This document shows, piece by piece, positions 18,294 through 27,500 of a stretch of DNA of 64,000 nucleotides. The DNA comes from Archangium violaceum (lineage in GTDB: Bacteria > Myxococcota > Myxococcia > Myxococcales > Myxococcaceae): NCBI RefSeq assembly GCF_016887565.1, contig NZ_CP069396.1, positions 11,266,001-11,330,000 of the forward strand, in the 5' to 3' direction. A program made the translations under genes and the position numbers. Every line of letters begins with the position of its first letter. The first letter of the stretch is position 1. The notes under the pieces are model-generated. The model was not told the DNA's origin. It did not search any database and saw only the letters and a list, made by a program, of their open reading frames with translations.

Positions 18294-19834
18294 GCCGCCT
18301 CCTCGATTGCTCCGCGCCCGGCTCCCCGGGGCTCCTTCACCACGTCCACCGCTCCCGACCAGGCAAGGATACGCTCCACCACCAGCCTCGCCGAGATGAG
18401 CACCGTGGGAAGTCCGGTACCCGGCTGTGTGGAGGCCCCCACGAAGAACAGGTTTCGTACCCGCGCATCCTGGTTGGAGGGGCGGAAGGGGCCAATCTGC
18501 ATAAAGTTTTGAGCCAGCCCGAACGCGCTACCGCGGGCCAGGTTGAAGGTGAACGCCCAGTCGTCCGGCGTGAACACGCGCTCCACCTCGATGTCCCGCT
18601 CCAGCTCCGCGTGGCCCAGCTCCGCCAGGCGCTGGAACACCTTGGCCCGCACCTTCGGCCCCTCCACCTTCCAGTCCAGACCCGGGTGCTGATGGGGCAC
18701 CGGCACGAGGATGTAGAGGGCGTCCTTGCCCGGGGGCGCGAGGCTCGGGTCCGTGTGCGCCGGAGCATTCACGTAGAAGCTCGGATCCTCGGGCACGCGG
18801 AAGCGCTCGAAGATGTCCTCGAACGAGCCCTTGTAGTCGCGGCCGAAGACGACGTTGTGGTGGTGCAACCCGTCGTAGCGCCGGCGCAGTCCCAGGTAGA
18901 GCATGTAGCCACTGGAGGTGAAGCGCAGCTTCTCCGCGCGCTTGAGCCGGGTGACGCCCGGATCCAACAGCTTCTCGTACGCGTAGGGCAGGTCCGCGTT
19001 ACAGAGCACCACGTCCGCCTTCACCACCTCGCCGTCCTCGAGCTCCACGCCCGTGGCTCGCGAGCCCTCGGTGAGGATGCGCTTCACCGGCGTGCCGTAG
19101 TGCAGTCGCACACCCTCCTCGCGCGCCACCTTCTCCAGCGCGAGCGGAATGGCGTACAGCCCTCCCTTGGGGAACCACACGCCCACGCCCAGCTCGGTGA
19201 AGGGCAGCAGCCCGTACACCGCGGGCGACGCGAAGGGCGACACCCCGAGGTACATCGTCTGGAAGGTCATCGCCGCGCGCAGCCGCTCGTCCTGGAAGAA
19301 GCGGCTGACGTCCGCGTACATGCGGCGGTGGGCGCGCACCTGGAAGATCTTCTTGAGCACCGAGGGCGCGAAGTAGTCGCTGATGCCCGAGTAGTTGCGG
19401 CCCACCAGGTGGTCCAGGCTGGTGCGGTACTGGGTGCGGCCCTGCGCCAGGAAGGCGAGGTAGCGCGCGTAGCTGCCCGATTCAATCCGCTCCAGCTCCT
19501 GGCCCATGGCGCACAGCTCGGAGGTGAAGGTGATGGCCGAGCCGTCGCGGTAGTGGATGCGGTAGTTGGGATCGCACCGCAGCAGCGTGAGGTAGTCCTC
19601 GAGGCGCCGGCCGAGCGCGGCGAACGTCTCCTGGAACACCTCGGGCATCAGCACGATGGTGGGACCGATGTCCCAGGTGAAGCCGTCCACCTGGAGCCGG
19701 TTGCAGCGGCCACCGGGGCCGTCCGTCTTCTCGAAGAGGTGGACGTCGAAGCCCTGGTGGGCCAGCCGCGCCGCCGCGGCGAGTCCCCCCACGCCCGCGC
19801 CCACCACCACCGCCTGTCGCTTGCCGCTGCTCAC
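18290..19834 (-). CDS. crtI: Phytoene desaturase, CrtI family (CarB/CrtIb type)
   Basis: A 514-residue FAD enzyme. N-terminal nucleotide-binding motif VVVGAGVGGLAAAARLA (residues 9-25), followed by HLFEKTDGPGGRCNRL; the C-terminal FAD motif NLFFVGASTQPGTGLPTVLISARLV is canonical for CrtI. Second gene of the operon, 13 bases after crtE and overlapping crtB by 4 bases, as carB (crtIb) is in Myxococcus xanthus, where two desaturases act in sequence on phytoene. The companion CrtIa (carC) is not in this window. Confidence 0.94.
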   Translation of the reverse strand: MSSGKRQAVVVGAGVGGLAAAARLAHQGFDVHLFEKTDGPGGRCNRLQVDGFTWDIGPTIVLMPEVFQETFAALGRRLEDYLTLLRCDPNYRIHYRDGSAITFTSELCAMGQELERIESGSYARYLAFLAQGRTQYRTSLDHLVGRNYSGISDYFAPSVLKKIFQVRAHRRMYADVSRFFQDERLRAAMTFQTMYLGVSPFASPAVYGLLPFTELGVGVWFPKGGLYAIPLALEKVAREEGVRLHYGTPVKRILTEGSRATGVELEDGEVVKADVVLCNADLPYAYEKLLDPGVTRLKRAEKLRFTSSGYMLYLGLRRRYDGLHHHNVVFGRDYKGSFEDIFERFRVPEDPSFYVNAPAHTDPSLAPPGKDALYILVPVPHQHPGLDWKVEGPKVRAKVFQRLAELGHAELERDIEVERVFTPDDWAFTFNLARGSAFGLAQNFMQIGPFRPSNQDARVRNLFFVGASTQPGTGLPTVLISARLVVERILAWSGAVDVVKEPRGAGRGAIEEAA

Positions 19835-19847
19835 GGTGCTTCTCCTC

Positions 19848-20933
19848 TCAGTCCATCCGATGGGACAGCTGGCCGACGAGCGTCTGCAACAACTCCCTCA
19901 GGCCGTTGGGGTTGGGCAGCGCCGCGAGCGCCCGCACCGCACCGCGCGAGGCCCGTGCCACCAGTCGCTCCGTGGCCACCCGGCCCCCGGCCTCCTCCAC
20001 CAGCCGGCGCGCCCGCGCGAGCGCCGCGTCGTCCTTGGCCTCGGGAGGCAGCGCCCACAGCTCCGCCAGCTCCTGGCGCACCTGCGGGCTCGCGCGCGAA
20101 CAGGCCGCCACCAGCGGGAAGGTGCGCCGGCCCAGGGTGAAGTCGCAGGACGCGCTCCGGCCGGAGCCCCGCGCGTCTCCGAAGAGGCCGATCAGCTCCT
20201 CGCGCAGCTGCCAGGCCAGCGCCACGTTGCAGCCCACGCGCGCCAGCCGCAGCCGCAGCGCGTCGTCCGCCCCGGCCAGCATCGCCCCGCACACCAACGG
20301 GGAGCAGAAGCCCTGGCGCATCGTCCTCAGGCGCACCCCGCGCAGGGCCTGACGCACGCTCATGCCGTCCGGCGACACACCCTCCCGCTCCAGGGCCGTG
20401 TACTGCCCCACCGCGGTGTAGCGGCACAGGCGCAGACAGTACTGCGTGGCCTGCGCCGCGCCCGGCAGCGACGCGCCGAGCATCGTCTCCAGCGCGCGAG
20501 CGAAGAGATGGTCCCCCACCACCACCGCCAGGTCCTGCCCGATGCGGCCCGGAGCCAGGAGCAAGTGCATGGCCAGGCCTCCGCGCCGCAGCACCGCCTG
20601 CTCCGTCACGTCATCGTGGATGACCTGGCAGGCGTGCAGCAGCTCCAGCCCCGCGGCGAAGCGCCACAACCCCGCCGGTACCGCCGCCGAGCCCCGCGCC
20701 AGGCAGTAGCCCGCCAGCAGCAGCGCCGGGCGCAGCCGCCGCGAGGGACGCAACACGTACTCCCGGACGTGGCCCAGGGCTTCTGTCCAACGAATGCCCA
20801 ACCCGGCCTCGTCGGGCAGCTCGAGCAGCTCCACCAGGGACCCCTGCACCTGGGCCTGCACCAGCTTCAGCCACGCCTGCTCCACCGAGGGAGCGGGCAT
20901 GAGCGGCGCGGCGATGAACGGCGTGGGGCCCAT
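19848..20933 (-). CDS. crtE: Geranylgeranyl diphosphate synthase
   Basis: A 361-residue polyprenyl synthase and first gene of the carotenoid operon. The first Asp-rich motif is seen as HACQVIHDDVTEQAVLRRGG (about residue 110). The second region is FGDARGSGRSASCDFTLGRRT, a degenerate form typical of short carotenoid-cluster enzymes. It makes the C20 diphosphate used by CrtB. I start at the ATG preceded by GGAGGA eight bases upstream; the open frame continues through the promoter but is not credible there. With the -10 at about 20973-20978, the leader would be only some 30 bases. Confidence 0.92.
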   Translation of the reverse strand: MGPTPFIAAPLMPAPSVEQAWLKLVQAQVQGSLVELLELPDEAGLGIRWTEALGHVREYVLRPSRRLRPALLLAGYCLARGSAAVPAGLWRFAAGLELLHACQVIHDDVTEQAVLRRGGLAMHLLLAPGRIGQDLAVVVGDHLFARALETMLGASLPGAAQATQYCLRLCRYTAVGQYTALEREGVSPDGMSVRQALRGVRLRTMRQGFCSPLVCGAMLAGADDALRLRLARVGCNVALAWQLREELIGLFGDARGSGRSASCDFTLGRRTFPLVAACSRASPQVRQELAELWALPPEAKDDAALARARRLVEEAGGRVATERLVARASRGAVRALAALPNPNGLRELLQTLVGQLSHRMD

Positions 20934-20972
20934 ACAGCTGTCCTCCAGGGCGATGGGTACCTTCGACCCTGG

Positions 20973-21031
20973 AAGTAATCTTTGTGTCCAGCCCTTGTCA
21001 AGGTTATGTCCAAGGTATGTACAATGTTTGT
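20973..21031 (-). promoter_or_regulatory. Carotenoid operon promoter with five 11-bp-spaced CarA/CarH half-sites
   Basis: Read on the minus strand, TTGACA (21001-20996) and TTACTT (20978-20973) are 17 bases apart, a good housekeeping-sigma promoter for crtE. The ACA trinucleotide ends five heptamers, GTGGACA, TTGTACA, TTGGACA, CTTGACA, CTGGACA, with ACA at 21031, 21020, 21009, 20998 and 20987: exactly 11 bases apart. CarH of Thermus binds direct repeats of about 11 bp with a conserved ACA, so this is very probably the CarA/CarH operator. The fourth repeat is the -35 box, so binding should block polymerase. Repeats were read directly; binding is inferred. Confidence 0.8.
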
Positions 21032-21045
21032 CCACGGAGTTCCCG

Positions 21046-21600
21046 ATGACCACACGGATAGCTGGCATGCTGACGATCGCCCTGTTGGCCACGAGCCCCG
21101 TGCTCGCCACCGAGCCTCGGGCGGTACCCATGGACGCAACCTTGAGGGGTTCCGATGGAAAGGAAGTGGCCCTGTCCCGTTGGCGGGGAAAACCCGTCAT
21201 TCTCTTCTATGAGGATCGCCACTCCACGACACTCAACGGACCCCTCAAGGACGCCCTCTTCTCCCGGGGCCAGGCGCTCGGACTGCTGGACGCCGCCTGG
21301 GTGGTGGCGGTGGCCAACCTGGAGTCCTTCGACTTCTTCCCCGCCAGGGGCATCGCGCTCTCCCACGTGAGGGACGAGGAGAAGAAGTGGGGCATCCCCA
21401 TCCTCGTGGACCTGAAGGGAACGCTCGGCACGGCCCCGTGGAACCTGCCAACGAAGACGTCCTCGGTGCTGCTGATGGATGGCGCGGGCACCGTCGTGTA
21501 CCGATATTCGGGCCGCATGAACGAACGAGAGAGGGAGACGTTCTTCCACGCGCTCGGCACACTGCTGGGGCGTGACATTCCAAAGGAGACACACCCGTGA
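21046..21600 (+). CDS. YtfJ-like secreted thioredoxin-fold protein
   Basis: A 184-residue protein with a Sec signal peptide (MLTIALLATSPVLA, cleavage near residue 21). The mature part follows a thioredoxin/peroxiredoxin-like plan: LSRWRGKPVILFYEDRHS, then a KWGIPILVDLKGTLGTAPW block and VLLMDGAGTVVYRYSG. No CxxC is present at the position expected for a redox site, so it may not be a classical oxidoreductase. It is divergent from crtE and shares its 112-base promoter region. It overlaps the next gene by 4 bases (GTGA). Confidence 0.78.
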   Translation: MTTRIAGMLTIALLATSPVLATEPRAVPMDATLRGSDGKEVALSRWRGKPVILFYEDRHSTTLNGPLKDALFSRGQALGLLDAAWVVAVANLESFDFFPARGIALSHVRDEEKKWGIPILVDLKGTLGTAPWNLPTKTSSVLLMDGAGTVVYRYSGRMNERERETFFHALGTLLGRDIPKETHP

Positions 21601-22502
21601 AGGTGGCGCTCACCGGAGCGAGCGGTTTCATCGGCCCCGAGCTGGTGCGGCGGCTGTTGGAGAGGGGCCATACGGTGCACGTGCTCGCGCGGGACGTGAA
21701 GCGCGCGCTGGCGCGGCTGCCGGAGGGAGTGAGCGGCTCCTTCTTCGACGCGGCCACGCCGCTGTCGCCGGACGCATTGGGAGGCGCCGAGGCGGTGGTG
21801 CACCTGGCGGGCGAGCCGGTGGCGCAGCGGTGGACGGAGAGCGCGCGCCAGCGCATCCACGACAGCCGGGTGGTGGGCACGCGGCTGCTGGTGGAGGCCA
21901 TGAAGGCGGCGGGCACGGTGCGGCACTTCGTGTCCGCCTCGGCCATCGGCATCTACGGGGACGAGCGGGGCGCGGAGCCGCTCACGGAGAGCAGCTCGCT
22001 GGGGGACGACTTCCTCGCGCGGGTGTGCCGGGCCTGGGAGGCCGAGGCGCTGGAGGCGGACGCGGCGGGCATCCGCACGGTGGTGCCGCGCATCGGCGTG
22101 GTACTGCACCCGGAGGGCGGCGCGCTCAAGCAGATGCTGCCCCCCTTCCGCCTGGGCGTGGGCGGGCGCATGGGCTCGGGGCGGCAGTACATGAGCTGGG
22201 TGCACCGCGATGACACGCTCGGGCTGCTCCTCTTCGCGCTGGAGCAGGGGGAGCTGCGCGGGCCGATGAACGTGACGGCACCGGAGCCGGTGACGAACGC
22301 GGACTTCACCCAGGCCCTGGGAGCGGCGCTGGGGCGGCCGACCGTGCTGCCGGTGCCCTCGCTGGCGCTGAAGGTGGCGTTCGGGGAGATGTCCCGGGTG
22401 GTGCTGGGAGGCCAGCGGGTCCTGCCCCGGCTCGCGCTGGAGAGCGGCTATCGCTTCCAGCACCCCGAGCTGCCGGAGACGCTGCGCTCGCTCGTGGGGT
22501 GA
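21597..22502 (+). CDS. TIGR01777-type NAD-dependent epimerase/dehydratase
   Basis: A 301-residue extended short-chain dehydrogenase of the SDR39U1/YfcH group. The N-terminal NAD(P) motif is TGASGFIG (residues 6-13), followed by VVHLAGEPVAQRWTE, the active-site region SASAIGIYGDERG, and the C-terminal DUF1731-like segment with LPRLALESGYRFQHPEL. It starts at a GTG overlapping the previous stop. Substrate is unknown for this family in bacteria. Confidence 0.88.
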   Translation: MKVALTGASGFIGPELVRRLLERGHTVHVLARDVKRALARLPEGVSGSFFDAATPLSPDALGGAEAVVHLAGEPVAQRWTESARQRIHDSRVVGTRLLVEAMKAAGTVRHFVSASAIGIYGDERGAEPLTESSSLGDDFLARVCRAWEAEALEADAAGIRTVVPRIGVVLHPEGGALKQMLPPFRLGVGGRMGSGRQYMSWVHRDDTLGLLLFALEQGELRGPMNVTAPEPVTNADFTQALGAALGRPTVLPVPSLALKVAFGEMSRVVLGGQRVLPRLALESGYRFQHPELPETLRSLVG

Positions 22503-22571
22503 GGCGCGGCTTCACGCTTCTTCACATACGATGGGGTTGCGGCGCATGGCGCGCCGAGTATCCAAGGCCCC

Positions 22572-23762
22572 ATGATTCCGCTGCGATTCGTCATCTTCTT
22601 CGGCCTGCTGTCGCTGGTGGTGGTGTCCGGCCACATCTACCTCTACCGGCGGCTCTTCCGGGACACGGCGGCGCACCGCGCCTGGCGCCGGGCCGGCGTG
22701 GTGCTGATGGCGCTGCTGGCCTCGGCGATCCTCGGCTCGCGGCTGCTGACGCGCTTCTTCCCCTCGGAGCCGACGTTCGCCTTCGCCAACCTGGGCTGGT
22801 ACTGGATGGGGGCGGCCACCTACCTGCTGCTGGCGGTGCTGTCGCTGGGAGGACTGCGCAAGCTGTCCGGGTGGCTGGAGCGTCGGCGGGCGGAGAAGGT
22901 GGAGCCGGCCCCCGTCTCCGAGGAACGGCGGCAGTTCCTCGCGCGGGCGAGCGCGGGGGCGGCGCTGGTGGCCACCGGGGGCATGGCGAGCTACGGCGTG
23001 TGGCGCGCCTTCACTCCGCCGGTGGTGAACGAGGTGGCGGTGCGGCTGCCCGGGTTGCCCAAGGCGCTGGATGGCTTCACCATCGTCCAGCTGAGCGACA
23101 TCCACATCGGGCCCCTCATCCAGCGCCGCTTCATGGACGCGGTGGTGGCGCAGACCAACGGGCTGAAGGGGGACCTGGTGTGCATCACCGGGGACCTGGT
23201 GGACGGCAGCGTGGAGGAGCTGGGCTTCGCGGCGGGCTCGCTGAGGAACCTGCGCGCGAGGTACGGAACGTACTTCTGCACGGGCAACCACGAGTACTAC
23301 TCGGGAGACGAGGAGTGGAGCGAGGCGCTCACGCGCATGGGGATGACGGTGCTGCGCAACCGCCACGTGAGCGTCGGCGAGCCGGGCGCCTCGTTCGACC
23401 TGGTGGGAGTGGATGATTGGGGAGCGCAGCGCTCGGGCTACCCGCGCGCCCGCAGCTATGACCTGGCGGCGGCCACGGCGGGGAGGGACCCGTCACGCGC
23501 GGCGGTGCTGCTGGCGCATCAGCCGAGCGGCTGGCGCGAGCTGGCGCAGAAGGCGGGCATGGGGTTGCAGCTCTCCGGACACACGCATGGAGGACAGTTC
23601 TTCCCCTTCAACCTGGTGGTGTCGGCCGTCTGGGAGCACCCCGCGGGACTGTTCCGCGAGGGAGACAGCCACCTGTACGTGAGCCGGGGGACGGGCTTCT
23701 GGGGCCCGCCGCTGCGCGTGGCCGCGCCGCCGGAGATCGTCAAGGTGACGCTGCTCGCCTGA
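22572..23762 (+). CDS. Membrane-anchored calcineurin-like metallophosphoesterase
   Basis: A 396-residue protein. The first 110 residues hold about three membrane helices; then a twin-arginine-like segment (ERRQFLARASAGAALVATGG, about residues 116-135) leads into the phosphoesterase domain. All metal-binding blocks are visible: LSDIHIG, TGDLVDG, GNHEYY, LAHQPSG and GHTHGGQ. These YkuE/YaeI-like enzymes hydrolyse phosphoesters such as UDP-diacylglucosamine or nucleotides; the substrate here is unknown. The internal RR motif suggests the catalytic domain faces the periplasm. Confidence 0.9.
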   Translation: MIPLRFVIFFGLLSLVVVSGHIYLYRRLFRDTAAHRAWRRAGVVLMALLASAILGSRLLTRFFPSEPTFAFANLGWYWMGAATYLLLAVLSLGGLRKLSGWLERRRAEKVEPAPVSEERRQFLARASAGAALVATGGMASYGVWRAFTPPVVNEVAVRLPGLPKALDGFTIVQLSDIHIGPLIQRRFMDAVVAQTNGLKGDLVCITGDLVDGSVEELGFAAGSLRNLRARYGTYFCTGNHEYYSGDEEWSEALTRMGMTVLRNRHVSVGEPGASFDLVGVDDWGAQRSGYPRARSYDLAAATAGRDPSRAAVLLAHQPSGWRELAQKAGMGLQLSGHTHGGQFFPFNLVVSAVWEHPAGLFREGDSHLYVSRGTGFWGPPLRVAAPPEIVKVTLLA

Positions 23763-23783
23763 GGTGGGTAGGATACCGCCGTA

Positions 23784-24422
23784 ATGCGGAAGGAAGCGGC
23801 GAAGCGGGAGATCAAGCAGGAGCGCGCGGCTCGGACGCGAGTGGAAATCATGGAGGCGGCCATCACGCTGTTCGCGCGCCGCGGAATCCTCGCGACGACG
23901 ATGGCCGAGTTGGCCAAGGCCATCCGGATGACGCCCGGGGCGCTCTACTGGCACTTCCCGACGAAGGAGGACCTGCTGCTGGCCACCATCGAGGAGCTGC
24001 ACGCGCGCTACCTGCGTGAGTTCGAGGAGATCCTCGGCGAGCTGCGCAAGATGACGGCCCGGCAGCAGTTCGAGGCCTTCTACGAGCGGACGCTGCAGTT
24101 CCTGCGCTACCACCGGGAATACGGCATCTTCTTCGCGATGGTGTCGGCGGAGTCGGCGTACACGAACGACCGGGTGGCCGAGGCCATCCGGGAGAAGCTG
24201 GGCGTCTACGTGGCGGTGATGGAGAACATCATCCGCTACGGGCAGACGAAGACGAAGGAGTTCCGCACGGACATGGATGCGCACGTCACCGCGCACACCA
24301 TCTTCGGCGGGTTCATGGGCGCGCTGCTGCACCAGAACCTGTTCCGCGATTCGGTGACGTACGACCCCATGCTCACGACACTGGAGCGGCTGGCGGCGGA
24401 CGGCATCACCACGAAGCGCTGA
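23784..24422 (+). CDS. TetR family transcriptional regulator
   Basis: A 212-residue protein with the TetR DNA-binding domain at residues 15-65: AAITLFARRGILATTMAELA, then the recognition helix region GALYWHFPTKEDLLLATIEE. The C-terminal domain is all-helical and of ligand-binding size. It lies 21 bases after the phosphoesterase, in the group divergent from the carotenoid operon, so it may control that group. Its ligand and operator cannot be told from sequence. Confidence 0.92.
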   Translation: MRKEAAKREIKQERAARTRVEIMEAAITLFARRGILATTMAELAKAIRMTPGALYWHFPTKEDLLLATIEELHARYLREFEEILGELRKMTARQQFEAFYERTLQFLRYHREYGIFFAMVSAESAYTNDRVAEAIREKLGVYVAVMENIIRYGQTKTKEFRTDMDAHVTAHTIFGGFMGALLHQNLFRDSVTYDPMLTTLERLAADGITTKR

Positions 24423-24512
24423 GGGGCACGCGCCCTCGCCTCCCCCGAAACGACGACGCCCCCCGCGGCACCTGGAGACGGTGACGCGGAGGGCGTGAGG
24501 ACTTCACCGGCC

Positions 24513-24540
24513 CTGCCCGCCTCGCGGTGGAGGCGGGCAG
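24513..24540. terminator. Strong hairpin between convergent genes
   Basis: A perfect 11-bp stem (CTGCCCGCCTC and GAGGCGGGCAG) around a 6-base loop. It lies between the TetR gene and the large amidohydrolase gene, which converge. There is no clear T-run, as is common in this GC-rich genome, so termination is likely but not proven. A second, imperfect stem at about 24460-24500 may add to it. Confidence 0.55.
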
Positions 24541-24552
24541 CACCGGCCAGCG

Positions 24553-27500
24553 TTACGGCTTCTCGGTCGGGCTCGACGAGTTCTGCGGATCGCGGATGGT
24601 GCGAACCACCCAGTCGGTCGAGTTGTTGTCCGTGTCGTAGCCGTTGCCCTTCTTCTCGTCGGCGCCGTTGATGGCCATCGAGGTGCTGTCCGAGGTGGCG
24701 AGGGCCTTGCGCTCGAGGCTGCCACCCGCCGCGGGATGGGCCGGAGCCGCCGAGCCCTCGGGCCTGTTGGCCGTGCCGTAACCCACCTTGTCGACAACAT
24801 ACAAATCGTCGATCTCATTGCTCATCAGGCCCGGCCCGATCCGGATGTGGCCACCACCCGTTGCCGAGGCCGACATGTCGAACCCGTACTCCGCGTCCGC
24901 CGCGGGAGGACCCACGTAGTCCTTGTGAGCCACCAGGAAGTATCCGTGGGCGGGGATGCTCTTGCCGTCCGGGATGGTGGCCGAGCCCGAATAGGTCGTG
25001 GTGGAGGTGGCGGACTTGTACTGGACCTTCCAGCCGCTCAGGTCCACGGCGGTGTCCGTCGGGTTGTAGAGCTCGACGTACTCGTTCGTGCCGAAGGTGG
25101 TGCTGTTGGGATCCGTGGGACCACGACCGGAGATCTCACTGATGACGATCTTCGGCGTGACCGCCACGTTGGCGGACACCGAGCTGCCGTAGGCATTGGA
25201 GGCCACCACCTTGCCGACCTTGAACGACCCACCCGCGGTGAACGTCACCTCGGCCTTGGTGCCATTCTCGGCGATGGTCGCGCTCGCCTGGGAGAGCGAG
25301 CCCAGCCCCTCGGCCGGCTCCAGGGTGAACGTGATGACGAGGCCATCCTTCTCGGCCGGCTTGTCGAGCGTCACGGTGTAGACCTGCGTGGCACCCGGCA
25401 GCAACCGGACGTTGGTCGGGGTGATGGTGGAGGGCTTCGGGTACGGCGGGCGCACCGTGAGCTGAACGGGGATGGACTTCGCGCCGAGCCGCGCGGTGAC
25501 CGTTCCCGGGACGAAGTCCGTGCTCGTGCTGGTGTCCGCGGTGAAGATGAACTTCGCCGAGGTCTGCCCCTTGGGCACCGTCACCGTGGCGGCGGGCACC
25601 GTACCGAAGGCCGCGCCCGCGGTAACGGGCACCGCCGAGATGTTCACCGGGGTGTCTCCCAGCGCCGCACTGTCCAGCGTCACCGTGAACTCCTGGGTAG
25701 TGCCACGCACGAGGGTCAGCGGGCCCACCGGGGTGAGGGTGGCGAGCTTCGGGACGGCGGCGTTGATGTTGACCGTGGCCTTCGCGGTGCTGTCACCCAG
25801 CGTGGCCAGGATCTCCGCCGTGCTGATGGCGGGCGCTTGCGAGGCCGTGAAGACGAAGGTGACCGTGGAGGCGTTGGGCGTGAAGGTCACCGTCGGCTCC
25901 ACCGTGCCGATGTCCTCCGGCACGCTGAGCGCGAGGGTGGTGTCCTTCGGCGCGGGGATGTCCACCCAGGCGGTGAGCGTCACGTCTCCGCCCGGTCCGA
26001 CGATGACGGTGTCGGGCGTGATCTTCGTGAGCCTGGGCTGCTCGTTGGTGCCCAGCACCCGCACCGTGGTCTCCTTGCTCGAGTCACGCAGCGTGGCGGT
26101 CAGCTTCACGCTGGCGGCCTGGGCCTTGCCAATGAGCTTCACCTCGGCGGTGGTCTGCCCAGCGAGGATGACCACCTTGCCACCGTTGGCCGCCTCCAGC
26201 TTGGACGGATCGGCGGAGGTGATGGTGACCGTGACGTCCTCGGCGTACGTCTCGGACAGCGTCACCAGGAGCGGCCCACCGATGGCCGAGCACCCATCCG
26301 TCTCGCACGCGGAGTCCACGCGGGAGAACAGGCCCGCGGGGCCAATGGAGGCGAGCGGCGGCGCGGGCGCCAGGAAGTCGCTCGAGCCGCGCGGCTCCAC
26401 CTTGGAGTTGCCGTTGCGCCAGTTCAGCAGGCCACGCAACCGGTGGTACTCCGTGCCCACCGCCGGAAGCGCCGTGGGCTTGTACATGAAGTCATCCACG
26501 CGCACGCCCACGGTCTCGCCATCCGTGCCGGCCTTGATGTCGACGACGTACTCGTTGATGGGGGCGCTCTCGCCCGAGCCCGGGGTGGGCTCGTGCTTCG
26601 TCACGAAGACGTCGGTGAGCTCCACCAGGACGCCCTCGAGCGCCTGGGCCCGCGAGCCACCCGTGCGCACCTCGGCGGGGGTGACGGAGACGGGCACCGG
26701 CGTGGCGGTGGCGGTCTGGGCAGTGACGACGGCGTTGGTGAGCTCGATCTGCCCGTAGTAGTGATCCACGATGGCCGAGGTGACGGTGATGCGCTCACCG
26801 ACCTTGCGCCCGGAGGAGGTGCCGAAGACGAAGATGCCGGACCAGTCAGGACCGGCGGTCCGCTCCTCGTCCACCACCTGGATGAAGTAGCCGCTGCTGC
26901 CAGCCGTCCCCGTCACCATCGCATTGGCGATGGAGACCGGGTAGCCCGCGAACGGGTGGAGGCCATTCACCGGCTTCTTGATGTCGTAGATGGAGACGGG
27001 GCAGGCCGTGTCGCCGGGGTTCTTCGCGGCGCAGAGGTCGCACGCGTCACCCCTGCCGTCGCCGTCCGAGTCCTTCTGGTCCGCGTTGGCCACGGCCGGG
27101 CAGTTGTCGGTGGAGCTGGCGATGCCGTCACCATCCCTGTCGGCCGGGTTGGCGGCCTTGCAGGTCGTGCTGTTGGCCTCGAGCGGGCACGGGTCGCAGG
27201 CATCACCCACGCCATCATTGTCGGTGTCCGCCTGCTTGCCGTTGTCCATCGGGCGGATGGGGTTGAAGACGATGGAGCAGTTGTCCTGCGCGTTGGCGAT
27301 GCCGTCACCATCGAAGTCGGCGAGCCGGCGCGTGCCGTTGTAGACGTTGGAGCCATTCACCGAGGCGGCCACCGGAGTGGAGGCGATGCGCTGCGGAGCG
27401 CAGATGGGCTCGTTCTGGGGCTGGTCGCCGCAGAAGAAGAGCGCGTAGGCGGTGGCGTTGGCGTCCTTCAGGGCGGAGAAGGTCTTGCCCGTCTCGGCCT

